Below are positions 33,409-46,026 of a DNA stretch of 64,000 nucleotides, one piece after another. Positions within the stretch are counted from its first letter, which is position 1. Every line of letters begins with the position of its first letter. The translations under genes and the position numbers were made by a program. Below the pieces are notes generated by a model, which had not been told where the DNA came from, searched no databases, and saw nothing but the letters and a program-made list of their open reading frames with translations. The stretch is from Arabidopsis thaliana. Lineage: Eukaryota; Streptophyta; Magnoliopsida; Brassicales; Brassicaceae. Location: assembly GCF_000001735.4 (NCBI RefSeq), contig NC_003071.7, positions 7,557,151 through 7,621,150 on the forward strand, read 5' to 3'.

Positions 33409-36400
33409 TCACCGGTCTTGAGATGATTCATTACTCGGAGCAGGCTTGACGAAAGAGAACTCTTTAGAATCAGTTTCAGTGTCACGGCTAGTCTCACCGG
33501 TATTGGTCTTATTTGGTTCAACTTTCACAACAAGCTCGAAGCTTGGAGGAGATTTGGGAGGAGTCAAAGCTTCATTATCTGTGTCGAGATCCGATGTTTC
33601 AGGGTCAAGTCCTTCGTATCTCATCGAATGTGGTGTGGTTTTGTAACGCTGCAATGAACGTACAGACGAAGTAGACCTAACTGTCGATGCCGTAGGGCTC
33701 GCACTTCCATCTCCACCTAGTCTCTTAGTAGTGGCTTTCACACCTTTCTTCTTCTTCACTGCCATTCTCCATTTCTTGAGTGCTTTTGACGTTTGTTCAT
33801 CGAATACCGATTTTTTCATCCGAGAACCCATCTAAAAGTCACAGAGCTTTCTTAGTTTACATATTTAAACAGATATGTTCAGTTTCAGTAGCATATGAAC
33901 TAAGGAAATTTACCTGAGTTACGAGTGCGTAAAGAGGAAGTGTGATGTAGCTGCAAAGACACAATACTCCTAAACTGCAAGAGAAAAAAGGAAACAAGAT
34001 TAGTATATGATCATGTTGTGTAGAGAATTTCAAGATTAGATAACACTTACGCAATCGCTACTTTTACAAGTGCAATCTTGAAATTAGGATGGTAGCAAGA
34101 ATCTGATCCAAAGGAATACTGCATTACATCAATGGATGTAAACAGAGGATTAGCTACTCTTGTAACCAAGAAAATGCATTAAAAAGCAAAGGAAAATCTA
34201 AAGTGTTACCCATATCCAGAAGAAATAAGTGATCTGAAATGCGTTCTGCAAAATAAAAACACGATTTAAGAAAATAATCGAAACAGAAAAGAGAGGATTT
34301 GTTATTGTGTTGTGAGATTTTCTCTGTTTATTAAGTACCTGAAACAAGGCGAAATGCATGAGATGGAGAATCAAATGGGGACGACCGAACCAGAAATACT
34401 CATCGTTGCCTTGTACAAGCGGCATTCCTTGAACTACCGCATGTCTATCTGTGATACCAAGAGCCATCCTTGTCATAATCGCTTGAAGCTTTGTCCCTAC
34501 AGCTAAAATGATCTTGAAAACAAAAAAACAAAACTAGTTTGTCAAAAACTGTGAGTCCTTAAAGATATTATTATTTGGAAGATTTCAACGAATTACGTGA
34601 AAGATAACTTACAATAACCGGTATTGCAGTGCCGATGAACATCATCTTGAAGCCTGAAATACCAAGCAAGAAGATTAGAATACTGTCCATTGAACAATGT
34701 TTTATACACTTAGATACTCACCGTCAATATTTAGGAGGAGGAATAGCACAAAAGATCCCCACAAGACAGGGCTGCAATAAGACACTATCATTAGTGTTGA
34801 AAGAAAATTATTCAATGTAAGTAAGAGAGTGTTATAAGTTTACCTGACTCCAACGACTACCTTGAAATCATCCTCCAACGATCTTTTAATGTATTTTTGG
34901 AAGTTAAATTGACTTCCTGGAGCTAAATGAACCTTCATAAACCACAACAAAGAGACTCAGCAAGATCAATACTATATACTAAATTGACAAATGGACCCAT
35001 AAGTTGAAAAAACTCACAGCGATGAAACCATTTCTCAATGTCAAATAGTCAGTTCTCCCAACGGATCTGAAAAACTGTCTGAAAAAGCATCCCTGAAACA
35101 TATTGTATTAACCCAAAGTGAGAACCAGGTTAAAAACAGTTCCCAACTGTATTTTTGATATGTGTAATGTGTGTTACATTATCTAGAGCTGACTAAGAAG
35201 AGAATAGAAGCAAGAGGGTGATGATTCTTACAACATAGAAAAAGAATGGAATCCGGGTCCAGAAACTGGTGTGCGCTCTCACAAAAGATGTTTCATGAGT
35301 TAGCCTGAATCTGGAAGTGTCTATAAAAAGCAAGAACACACAGAACACAGAGTCACTAACCAGTGCCAAAGACACCCCAAAGATTTCGAAGAGAAACTAT
35401 AAGACCAGATTTAAGATAGAGAAGACTCAAAGGTCAAAGGTAGTGCATAAGTATACCTGTTGAAAACTCGTAATTATGGGATGATGTCTCATTCTCCCAA
35501 TGCTTCCATCCGCGAATCTGAAAACACCGATTATCTTTAATACAACCAAACTTTCCGGAAACGAAACCGAGATGTTGAACTATAAATTTGAAATGGTAAA
35601 GTACCTTCAACCTTCCAAGCATCATAGTTAAGAAGCTGTAAAGAACGTGGAAAATGGCTAAGAAGAATATAAGGATGTGCAACTGATGGAGTGCCTCGGC
35701 AGAGATAAGCTCTACATAACCCTAAACCATCATTAACATCACACGCATTGTATCATTTCTCACAATCTTCGGATCAGCAAGACAAATATGTGACTGAATG
35801 AAAAAACAGAACTCTCACCTCCTTCGTGCATTTAGTGGGAGATGCTTCACCTCCAGATAAAAATCTGTGCTCAAACGACAAGAGTCTCCTGTGACTTTCA
35901 CCATTGTCATCATCCTCCTTTTTCAAGTTAGGAGCAGGACACGGGAGCATCGTACGAGCAACATGTGAAGGGATACAAATATCCAAAATGTAGGTTTGTC
36001 CAAATGTCAGAAGCAAAGAGATGAATCCAAGAACCATCAGCTCTGCAACACAAAAGAAACAATTCACATCACGAACTTAATGTTCTGTCAAAGCCTTTGG
36101 CTAAGTAAGCACACATGTTCAAAATTCCAAGTAATCAGAAGAAATTTTCACCTGCTTTGATCTTCTCCAAAGCGTCAAGAAGAGCTGTCTTGTGCCGATC
36201 CCATAGAACCTATTAATCAAGAACAACTTCTTCACTTCAAGACAAATTTGCCAATTCCAACATTAACATAAACACAAAATCTCAGACAAAGACAGTCCCT
36301 TTTCACAAATCAAACAGAACCCATCTCCAATATACCCTCAAATTCAACACAAACAACAAAAGTACAAAGATTTAGCAAAAACCCAGAAAAAAAAGAACAC

Positions 36401-36618
36401 ACCTTTCCAACTTTGTGAAGAAGTTTTTCAAGAAGAACAGAAACAACGATGAAGAAAGTACAAACAGCAGCAACAGCCCAAGTCGGAGTTTGATTAAGCT
36501 GTTTATGTACCACTTTCTTCTCATCCTCCGCCGTAACCACCGTCACTCCTCCACCGAGAAGACACCAGAGACAGAGACAAATCAACCGCCGAAGCAAAGA
36601 ACCGTCGATGATTCCCAT
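33409..36618 (-). CDS. MLO8: MLO8, seven-transmembrane MLO protein
   Basis: Fifteen exons, minus strand: 36618-36403, 36209-36152, 36042-35819, 35721-35605, 35517-35457, 35320-35232, 35092-35018, 34932-34844, 34771-34722, 34653-34613, 34512-34339, 34245-34210, 34118-34051, 33974-33914, 33831-33409; 593 residues. There is a cleavable-looking N terminus, then [17 protein letters not shown] as first span and MLO signatures ([25 protein letters not shown]). A calmodulin-binding region ([16 protein letters not shown]) precedes a longer Ser/Thr-rich tail than in MLO7. Probably a plasma-membrane calcium channel like its relatives; a specific role is not known to me. Matches AT2G17480. Paired with MLO7 in opposite orientation. 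Confidence 0.96.
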
Positions 36619-38384
36619 AACTCCGCGTTATTTTAGTTTGGCTGTACCTGCTTCGTTAACTTAATACTGTAGAAGTTTGACAGAGTGATGAGCTGTCTTT
36701 AATTCACATTTGCGGAAACTCTTACTATAGGTTTCTTGGTGGTTTCACGCGGTTACAAGAAAAAGACTCGAACTTTGTACCTATTTCGAGAAACTTAGAT
36801 CAAATGGAATAAGAAGAAGACGCAAAAGTGAAATCTGTCTACTGGGAAATTGTAGATTCCTAAATCTTTAGATTGATGATGATTAATCTTTTTCTCTTTC
36901 TTTTGGTTTTACGATAAAATGACTAAACTCTTTATTTATTGTCATTTATGGTTTTTAGGACAGAGGAAGAAGAAAGAGAGAGGAGAGTGCGAATTAAAGC
37001 GCGTGAGATAGTTTTTTAAAAAAGGTTGAAAGCAGTGAATTGTGGCTTTGATTGAGAAACTGTGATTGTCTTTGACTTAAGCAATATCAATATTTGGAAA
37101 CTATAAGAAAATGGATGTTTTGATACATACATTTTTAGTAGTTTTTGTATTCGAATATGTAACTAAATTTCGTAACTTTGGATTCTTAGAAATTTGATTG
37201 CATATCGAAATTAATAAAATAGTTATTTAAAAAAAAAACAATCTAGGGAAAAATGATGTGTGTGTTAAATGATACCTCTATTTATAGGAAAAATATGTAT
37301 ACAATTATATAATTTAGGAAAGAAATATTTTTTTTTTCAATTGAAATACTCAATGCACTTAATACAGAATAAATATTTTTATTTTTTGATAGGAATAGAG
37401 AATAAATATTTATATATAAGACTAAATATTTGAATAAATGTCTTTGGTAAAAAGAAGTATATAATGAATCCAAAAATGAAAAAAAGATGTTGATGAACAA
37501 AATTATGGACTTGCCACATAACAACAATGACTCTCTTTTAATATATAAACTATTTGTATTAAGTTAATTTTTATTGAAAAATATCATAGTTAACAAGTTC
37601 TTAAATTCTTAAAAATGTTTTACTCGTATGTCAAATGATTCATCAAACTATTTTAATTCCTTTCTTCTACCACATATGATAGAGCAATTTCCACCTTTAG
37701 ACCTTGATCATGTCTGACATACATACTTTTAACATATGTGACGCATCACATAACTACTAGATAGGCTAAGATTGACATCATGCTACAGCCATCGAAAATA
37801 TGTAAAGGAGTCATAACTAACGCGATTCGATCTAGCATCTAGCCATTACATAATAATATAATAAATAAATCCGTGTTAGATAATCTTTTTTATACAATTT
37901 TTTCTCATTTATACTTTTAAATCAGGACTGGTATAAAGTTTTTTAAAGATATGAAATAAGACCTAATTTTTTGAACAGTAGAAAAATAAGATCAAAATAT
38001 GATAGGGAATCTCACTTCTAAGGAATCTCAAAATTGATGGCTTTGATTAATTGTATTTTGCACAATCTATGTTATATAACTTCAACAAAATCGAAAGTTT
38101 TTTCCCTTAATACAGTATGTTTTGCTAGTTGATCTACAATTTAATTTACTTTCGATACTTATGAGCAATGAATACTAGGTTCGATTCATAACACAAAATT
38201 GTCCAGAAATTTAAGCGGTTAACTGGAGTTGTAAGCTTTTTCAGAATAGTACAAAATTGTATAAAAGATTTGTAAGAGAAAATTGTACAAAAAAAGGTAA
38301 GAGTAAAAAAATTTGTACCGTATTTGATAAAACTTTTGTGGTTGATAACTGTCAAAACTATTCAAAGTGGTACCTCTTTGATAA
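36619..38384. other. Spacer upstream of MLO8
   Basis: 36619-37000 is the MLO8 leader and promoter. The rest is AT-rich with only short open frames; nothing recognisable. Confidence 0.5.
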
Positions 38385-39065
38385 GGGCATCACCCTAACA
38401 CTATTTTAGTGTTGAAATAACACTTTATTTGGTGTAAATTTAGCATTAATTTTTTTCCCTTCTCTAACCACAACACCAAAAATCACACTAAATATAATAT
38501 CCTCTATCATTATATTACTAAATTAAAAATTATCCTTTTTTACTTATTAATTAATATAAATAAAAATCAAAAATCAAAATTGTACAAATAAATTACATCA
38601 TACTATTAGTCTATGCCGACCAGAAATAGTCAATTAATATTTCAAAGTTTAATATGAGCTTCTTGATCTTTAATTTGTTTATGTCGAGTTAAAAGTTCTA
38701 TGTTTTTAATGATTAATTAAAAAATTTATGTATTGTTAATCAATTTCGTACTTATTTTAATATTTTTTCTAATTATAATTCAGATATTTAAAACTAAAAA
38801 ATACAAAAATAATTTTGATACATTGTTTTTTAGTTACAAAACTTAATTAGATTATTAAATAACAATACAAATTATATTTTATCTACTATAATTAGATAAT
38901 TTTTTTAAATATATAATAAAATGAAAAGGAAAAAAGAATAAGTTTTTTAATTATGCAGTTGTTACAGTCACACACCAAAAATACCATTTGGTTGGAGACA
39001 AAAAATTAACATTGCCACGTTAAAATAGCGTTTTGCCTTTCCGTTGGACATAACCTAATGGTTAC
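38385..39065. mobile_element. Possible small DNA transposon or MITE
   Basis: Starts with GGGCATCACCCTAACACTA, a GGGCAT-type end common in plant MITEs, followed by a perfect short stem (AACACTA / TAGTGTT). The right side (38985-39060) has a related stretch when reversed (CGCTATTTTAACGTGGC, GTTAATTTTTT). The inside is very AT-rich and noncoding. Target duplication not identified, so class and borders are tentative. Confidence 0.3.
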
Positions 39066-41039
39066 CATTTAAACCTACTATATGGAATTTCTTGAAGAGC
39101 ATTTTAAAATCTTATGTCGTTAATATTAAGAATACTCATTTAATCTCTTCATTCAGGTCATAATTGTATTACTTTATGGCTACGAACAGCATAAAGATAG
39201 CAGAAAGTTAGACTGTTAGAGACTGGGAAAGACTATTGGTGTTCTCCTTTAAATCCTTTCTTTTTTTTTTGCTTTCTATGCTTTATTAGTTTATTTGATA
39301 TCACTTTCTAATTTGTTTCACATTCTGTCTAGAACATAAATCTTTAGCATATTTTGGCTTTCTTTTTCATATTTCTTAATCAAAATCTAAAACCTCTTTC
39401 TGACAAAATGATTATATTGTTAGTATATTCAAATCAGTTAAACATACATAATTATTTTCCAACCAAAAAAATTATTGATATTGGTACACTTTATTTTGTC
39501 TATTCCTGCGGATTTGTGGATGTCTTATATTGAAAGTTTTGGTAATGAAAAAGGCAATGTTGCTTTTGTCTTTCTTCACCTAACCAAATAAAGTAAAACA
39601 AAGCATTGCATGTTGATAATTACGTCAACCTCATTTTGATAATAGGACATTTCTAAATTTCTATACCTGCCTACTGATACGACTATATGGATACGAGTCT
39701 GAGTGTATGACTATGAGAGAAATATATATATATATATATATATATAGTGGTAAAATCTGATTATTGTTTTATAGAAAATGAGGGGACATTGATGAAGAGT
39801 AAAATAAATGACCAAATAGAAACTGGATTTTTTTTTTATTGCATAAACTTGTTTTTTTTTTTTTCAAAATGGATCTTTATTTGAAAGTTGAAACCCTTTC
39901 TTTTAACAATAATTCGTAAACTTAATTTTTTGCTATCGATCTTGTTTAACTTTGAGTAGTATTTGAAACTTTGAATACTGAAATGCTTTCATATTGTCCC
40001 TTTGGAGACATCCAATAAAGAATAAATCTTTTCATATATATTTCGTAAATATTTATGGAACTCAATATTAATTTAAATGTATTAAATGTGATACTGACTG
40101 ATTTGACTAAAATGAGTTTTAGATTTTTTGTTATTTATAAAAATTGATAAAATACCTGCTGTTGTAAGTAGAAACTTTAGATCTTGCAAGCTTGCATTTG
40201 TATTGGGTACGAAAATAAACAATTGCGAACGCATGACCCCATGCTACTTTAGGCCCATATGGACAATGTCCAGATAGATTAACAGCAAAGAACGAGGCGT
40301 CCATTACATTCAGTCAATATTAACCCATACTGGGCCTCCAATGGGCCTCCAATATAGGTAACACATTTTGAGAAAAAGAATTTGCGAAAATTTATTAATT
40401 GTCGATTTGTTTGTTTTTCTCTTTTTTTTTTTTTGTGAACCAAATTCCATAAGTTGTTTTGATTCGAACCAATCTTGATGATACTCAGTTTTGGTCTGTA
40501 AATCATTCCTCTTCAAAAGAAAATATTCAAATAAGAAAACATAAGGTTCAACTTTTTCTAGAAGAACCGAGTAAACTGCCTCACGGGTCAAGATTAACAC
40601 ATATTTTGTTTTCATCTTAAGTGATACGATAATATATTTTTGATTTCACTACTCTATAAATGAAAAATGTACTCTATAGTGAATGGTTAAAAATGTAACA
40701 AAATAAGAATCAAACCAGGATGATACGGATTGTCTTATACTAACGGTTTAGAACTTGTATATTTTTGAGTTTTAAAGGATCCCAAATTGAGGAATATACT
40801 ATAGCATGGAGATTATTTATGCTAATAAATGGAATTCTTATTTATATCATGGCACAAACGATATACAGGGGTGAAAGTATGAATTTCATAACTTTTTACA
40901 AATACATTATTCTAAATGAGTAATGCTGTATAATTCTAACATTTTAAGAAAATCTACTAGTAAAAGCTCCTTAAATTTTATAACTTGTGACTCATTGAGA
41001 ATAAGAATATTAAATTACATTTGTAAATATGTTTTGAGT
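39066..41039. other. AT-rich spacer
   Basis: No gene. Open frames on the minus strand at 40279-40615 have no domain or codon bias. Holds a TA microsatellite and T-rich runs. Confidence 0.5.
39722..39748. repeat. (AT)n microsatellite
   Basis: About 13 AT units in a row. Confidence 0.95.
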
Positions 41040-41057
41040 AAAGATTTGGGTTTTAGT
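41040..41057 (+). repeat. Left target-site duplication of retroposon
   Basis: AAAGATTTGGGTTTTAGT, repeated exactly at 46027-46044. Confidence 0.9.
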
Positions 41058-41449
41058 ACCAACATAAAAGCAACGCAAAATAAAAGGCTTCTCTCTCTTA
41101 TCTCTCTATATCTTTTAGAGAGAAGAAGCGACTACAACTTCTTCCGGCAACGATCAGTTTGTGTTGGCCGTTTTTTATCTGGCATCGTTTGGTTTTCTTA
41201 ACTACGATGACCGACTCTCTTCTAGCATTGGTGGCTTAATCAGCATCATTGGCTGGCTCTTTTCTGGCATCTCTCGGCTTTTTCAGCGAGGTTGGCCAGC
41301 TTTTGTCTAACATCGATCGGTTCTCGCGACGATGGCTAGCTCTAGTTTCTCTTACGGTGCTTTTGGTGCCGTTGTTTGTTTTTAGTTTTCATCTCGTTGG
41401 ATCTGTGTTGGTGGTGGTGTTTGTGGCGATTTTCGATCATAAGTGTCTG

Positions 41450-41814
41450 TGTTGTGATTCTCACTTTCACTCATGTTTTGTGAATTAAAACAATTTAGAA
41501 GTTGAGAGAGAGATGCATAAACTCTGTTTTTCTTAGAATTTTCCCATAATTCTTTCTTACACACACATACATCCTTATAGCAAAACATAAAGTAAAACAC
41601 AAAATACTAGCTTCTGACACCTACACGATGACACCTACACGATTACACTGTTGCAGGCTGCTCCCACTACTAGCATGCTTACTCTAGATTATAGCTTAGT
41701 TTTCCAAGTAAACAAAAGCAACTAGATTCAAACCAACTTCTTTCACATGTAACTACTTGTTCTCTCTTTGACTTCTTCAGTATGGTTTGAAAGCAAAATA
41801 GGCATTATTCAACA
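41450..41814 (-). repeat. 3' LTR of the Copia element
   Basis: Bounded by TGTTG and CAACA. Identical to the other LTR at all but two positions that I can see (A/G near 41492 and T/A in CCCACTACTAGC near 41667). Confidence 0.93.
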
Positions 41815-44800
41815 CTCCCTCTTGCCATTTTGCAACTCAAACCAAGCTTTTCTCGAAATCCTTCAAAGCTCTGTCTTCCCAATGCTTTAGTTAGTATGTC
41901 AGCCAACTGTTCTTCACTTCTGCAGTATAACAGTTTGATATCCCCATTTCTTTCTGCTTCCCTTACGACATGATACTTGATCTGAATGTGTTTTGTCCTT
42001 CTATGCTGGACAGGATTCTTACCAATGGCATAGCTGACTGGCTATCGCAGTAAATAGGTACTCCCTCTTGAGTGGTGAACTTCAAGTCTTCTAACAATCG
42101 CTTTAACCACATTGATTGATTTGTTGCTGCACACAACGCCATATATTCCGCCTCTGCAGTGGACTGAGCAATGGTCTCTTGCTTGCTGGTTTGCCATGTG
42201 AACACAGCTGATCCAATACTAAAACAATATCCTGTAGTTGATTTCAGATCTTCTCTGCAACCTCCCTAATCACTGTCTGAGTGACCAATCAGCTTTGGCT
42301 CCATAGTTGAAGTGAACCTCATTCCCATATCAATTGTTCCATTAATGTACCTAAGAACCCTCTTAGCTTCCTTAAAGTGTTTGATTTTTGGTTCCTTTAG
42401 GTACCTAGACAAGTATGATGCAAAAAACATTAAGTTAGGACGAGTGCTTGTTAGGTATAACAAACCCCCTACCAGACTTCTGTAAACTTTTGAGTCGGCC
42501 AGACTCTCATCTTCTTCTTGATCTTTTCTTTGAGGCAACAGTGGTGTACTCATGATCTTGCTGTCTTCCATGTTGAACTTTTTCAACAGTTTTCTCGCAT
42601 AGCACTCTTGAGATAGAAAAATTCCTTCAAGACTTTGCACAATTTCCATTCCCAGAAAGTAGTTAAGTAATCCCAAATCAGACATTTCAAACTCATTCTT
42701 CATCGCAGTCTTAAATTCTTCCACCATTTCCTCATCATCACCTGTTACAATGAGATCATCCACATATATGCACACCACCAATAGCTTTCCCAGAACTTCT
42801 TTAGTATATAGAGCATGATCATTGTCACTTCTTGTGAAGTTCTCTCGCTGGAAGAATTCATCAATTCGACTATACCAGGCTCTCGGTGCCTGTTTCAGAC
42901 CGTACAAAGCTTTGTGTAGACGCAGAACATGATCTTCTTTTCCTTCTTCCTCAAATCCAAGAGGTTGTTCTGCGTATATCTCCTCTTCAAGAGTACCATT
43001 TAGAAATGCAGACTTGACGTCTAATTGGAACAATTTCCATTTCCTCTGAGCTGCAACAACAAGAATCAACCTGATTGTTTCATGTCTAGAGACAGGAGCA
43101 AATGTCTCTAGATAGTCAACCCCATGTTGCTGAGTAAACCCTTTTGCTACAAGTCTTGCCTTGTGTTTCACCACATTCCCTTCTGCATCAGTTTTCAGCC
43201 TGAATATCCACTTAACGCCTACCACATTTTTGTTTGTTGGTCTTTTCACCAGCTCCCACGTTTTGTTCTTCTCGATCATTAATATTTATTCTTCCATTGC
43301 TTGTGTCCATTCCTCATGTTTTGCAGCCTCTTCAAATACTGCAGGCTCTTCTGCACCAGTATAGCAGCTTTCACATGCTCCTTAGTATTAAACATCTGCA
43401 AATGGAGCAGTGAGGAGAATGTCATTAATCGATCTGGTTTTCTTGTTTGGCTGACTTGTGCTGCCTCCAGGACTGTCAAAATTCAGATTCAAGGGACTTG
43501 GTAAAACGTTTCTTCTCCCTCTAGCTTCATTATCTCTTGAGTTCTGCTCATCTGCTTGTTGGTCTCCTCTGTCTTCTGGTTCACGTGACATATCATAATG
43601 TTTGATTACTTCCTTCTTTTCCCAGTCCCATTTACTGTCTTCATCAAAGATGACATCTCTGGAAATGTCTATCTTGTTTTCTTTCAACAGGTACACTCTG
43701 TAACCTTTTGTTTGAGAGCTGTATCCGACAAATATAGCTCTTTTTGACTTGTCATCCCATTTCCTCCTCTTTTCATCAGGTATGTGGACATAGCATATGC
43801 TCCCGAACACTTTCATGTGACTTACAGACGGTTTTGAGTCACTCCAAGCTTCTAGAGGTGTCTTGTTCTTCAGGGTTCTTGTTGGTGTTCTATTTTGAGC
43901 ATAGGCTGCAACATGAACAGCTTCAGCCCATAATTTTAATGGCAGATCTTTTGCTTTAATCATGGCTCTTGCCATCTCCACTAAACTCCTGTTTCTTCTT
44001 TCTGAGACTTCATTTTGTTGTGGAGAGTATGCTGCAGTAAGTTGCCTCTCAATGCCATTCCCTTCTAGAAACTCTGAAAATTCTTTCGAAAGATACTCTG
44101 TTCCTCTATCTATTCTAAGCTTCTTGATTCTGCAATTTGCATTATTCTCAACAAGATTCTTAAATTTCTTGAAAGTCTGAAATACCTCCGATTTTGCTTT
44201 CAGGAAGTAGACCCAAACCATTCTTGTAGCATCATCAATGAAAGTAAGTATGTACCTGCTACCATTGATAGATGAGTTTTGCATAGGTCCACACACATCA
44301 CTGTGAATGAGCTCAAGCTTGTGTTTTGCTCTTGTTTCTGATTCTTTTGGAAATGGATCACGACTGTGTTTGCTTAAGATGCAGCTTTCACACTTTCCTT
44401 CTTCCACGTTAAACTTAGGCAAGCCAGTTACCATTTCTTTTGACTGCAGGATCTTAAGGTTTGAGTGTCCTGTATGCCCAAGTCGCTTGTGCCATAACTC
44501 TGTTGCTTCATCTTTAGCCACCATTGCTGTTTCTTCGTTTGAAAGCCACCTTAGGTGAAAACTCTTGTTCACCATCTCTACTTCTCCAATTTTCTTTCTT
44601 GCACTATCATGAATGGTGCAGTAGTTGTTTTTTAATGTGACTTGATATCCGTTGATGATCATTTGAGGAACACTCAACAAATTTTTCCCAAGTTTAGGTA
44701 CAAGGAGAACATCACGTATGCCTCTTTTATCTTTCCTTGTCATAACCTCAATATCTCCTTTTCCTTCACTCATCATTACAGCTCCATTTCCAACTCTTAT

Positions 44801-45058
44801 TGGAACTTTGAAGTCTCTGTTGATTTTTGTGAACAGCTTCTCATTTGGTGTCATGTGATTTGTGCATCCACTGTCGATCAACCAAGTGTTTCCTCCACTT
44901 GGTTCTTTAATCTCTTGTCTTGCAATAAACACAAGATTTTTCTTCACTTCTTCTGCTGTCTCTGTAGCCATTCCCAGTTTGCTCTTTTGTGAGCCTTTTC
45001 TTTCTTTCTTGGTGTCCCTCTTGGTCACCGGCGTTTTCATCCCGAGATCTTGAGCCAT
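41805..45058 (-). pseudogene. Copia polyprotein, broken (protease-integrase-RT-RNase H)
   Basis: The first frame (45058-43388, 556 codons) begins MAQDLG only 38 bases after the primer site. It has the protease site WLIDSGCTNHM at about residue 60, the GAG-pre-integrase HxxxHxnCxxC (LWHKRLGH, CESC) and an integrase core with HSDVCGP and IDDATRMVWVYF. After stops near 43388-43280 the RT frame (43279-42266) has [28 protein letters not shown] and the catalytic [10 protein letters not shown] stop at 42268-42266 (a Trp-to-stop position) ends it. The RNase H frame (42205-41963) has QSTAEAEYMAL and DSQSA, then a one-base frame shift near 42020-42030. No UBN2 capsid or CCHC knuckle is found. I describe the breaks only. 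Confidence 0.9.
41815..41826 (-). other. Polypurine tract of the Copia element
   Basis: GCAAGAGGGAG on the minus strand directly before the 3' LTR; the usual primer for plus-strand synthesis. Confidence 0.75.
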
Positions 45059-45084
45059 TTCGTTTGGTTCCAGTAATCAGCGTA

Positions 45085-45096
45085 GCTCTGATACCA
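45085..45096 (-). other. Primer-binding site (initiator tRNA-Met type)
   Basis: TGGTATCAGAGC on the minus strand, directly inside the 5' LTR. It is complementary to the 3' region of the initiator methionine tRNA, as in most plant Copia elements. Confidence 0.9.
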
Positions 45097-45461
45097 TGTT
45101 GTGATTCTCACTTTCACTCATGTTTTGTGAATTAAAACGATTTAGAAGTTGAGAGAGAGATGCATAAACTCTGTTTTTCTTAGAATTTTCCCATAATTCT
45201 TTCTTACACACACATACATCCTTATAGCAAAACATAAAGTAAAACACAAAATACTAGCTTCTGACACCTACACGATGACACCTACACGATTACACTGTTG
45301 CAGGCTGCTCCCACTACAAGCATGCTTACTCTAGATTATAGCTTAGTTTTCCAAGTAAACAAAAGCAACTAGATTCAAACCAACTTCTTTCACATGTAAC
45401 TACTTGTTCTCTCTTTGACTTCTTCAGTATGGTTTGAAAGCAAAATAGGCATTATTCAACA
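45097..45461 (-). repeat. 5' LTR of the Copia element
   Basis: 365 bp, TGTTG...CAACA, 363 of 365 identical to the LTR at 41450-41814 by eye. Confidence 0.93.
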
Positions 45462-46026
45462 GTCTGCTTTCTAATTAATCCTTTGAGATTGCAGTTTACG
45501 AAAATTATCCAAGGGATTCATAATTTTAGTTGAAGATATAAAGCAATTTCCTTAGCAGATTACAATTACCTTTAGCTGTTACTTGTCTGTTTAGCTTCGA
45601 TTGGTCTAGTAAACAGTTTTGGTTTGGATTAATCATATTTCTTATTCTCTGTTACCGTTTTGTTGGATCTCAAATTTCTTTGATGATTCTAGCAAGTGGT
45701 TGAGTTTAATTGATCTGTATTTTATCCATTAAGCTGTTTTGCAGTAGCAGGTGAAAAACAAACGAATTCACTGTGTTGAATTTCATTCACCGGAATAATC
45801 AGAGGCTACGACGGCGAAGGATGACGATGGAAATCTTTTGATTACTCATCATACACGTGTTGATAACATGTGGCTTTGAAAGGAATTATCTGATCAAATC
45901 TTCTTCTTCAATATTGAGTTTGAGTTGGGATTTAGTTTGTTTTCGTAACTGGTTATGTTGTAGGGCTTTTTTAGCCCATGTTTGTAATGCTTACCTCAAT
46001 AAAATATGAACTTGTGAGAAAAAAAA

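Larger units (their letters stand above)
41450..45461 (-). mobile_element. Ty1/Copia LTR retrotransposon, gag-deleted
   Basis: Two 365-bp LTRs, target duplication GTCTG at 41445-41449 and 45462-45466, tRNA-Met primer site and polypurine tract all present; length 4012 bp. It is oriented on the minus strand. The pol order is protease, integrase, reverse transcriptase, RNase H, as in Copia. The capsid and nucleocapsid part of gag is missing and pol has several breaks, so it could only move with proteins supplied by a relative. I cannot name the ATCOPIA family; the LTR start does not fit ONSEN (ATCOPIA78). Confidence 0.93.
41058..46026 (+). mobile_element. Poly(A)-tailed nonautonomous retroposon (Sadhu-like), split by a Copia element
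   Basis: Bounded by an 18-bp perfect direct repeat and ending in a run of A (from 46019) after AATAAAATATGAACTTGTGAG. Without the Copia insert (41450-45461 and one GTCTG copy) it is about 950 bp. It has no reverse transcriptase or long frame and no introns, so it must have moved with borrowed LINE machinery. Size, long target duplication, A tail and lack of coding match the Sadhu retroposons of Arabidopsis. A retroposed mRNA or a 5'-truncated LINE 3' end is the alternative. The structure is firm; the family name is inferred. Confidence 0.7.

Noticed and set aside
41249..41488. 79-codon plus-strand frame with hydrophobic stretch
   Set aside because: It runs from the retroposon into the Copia LTR, so it was created by the insertion junction.
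41450..45461. Heat-activated ONSEN (ATCOPIA78)
   Set aside because: LTR length (365 bp) and first bases do not fit what I remember of ONSEN.
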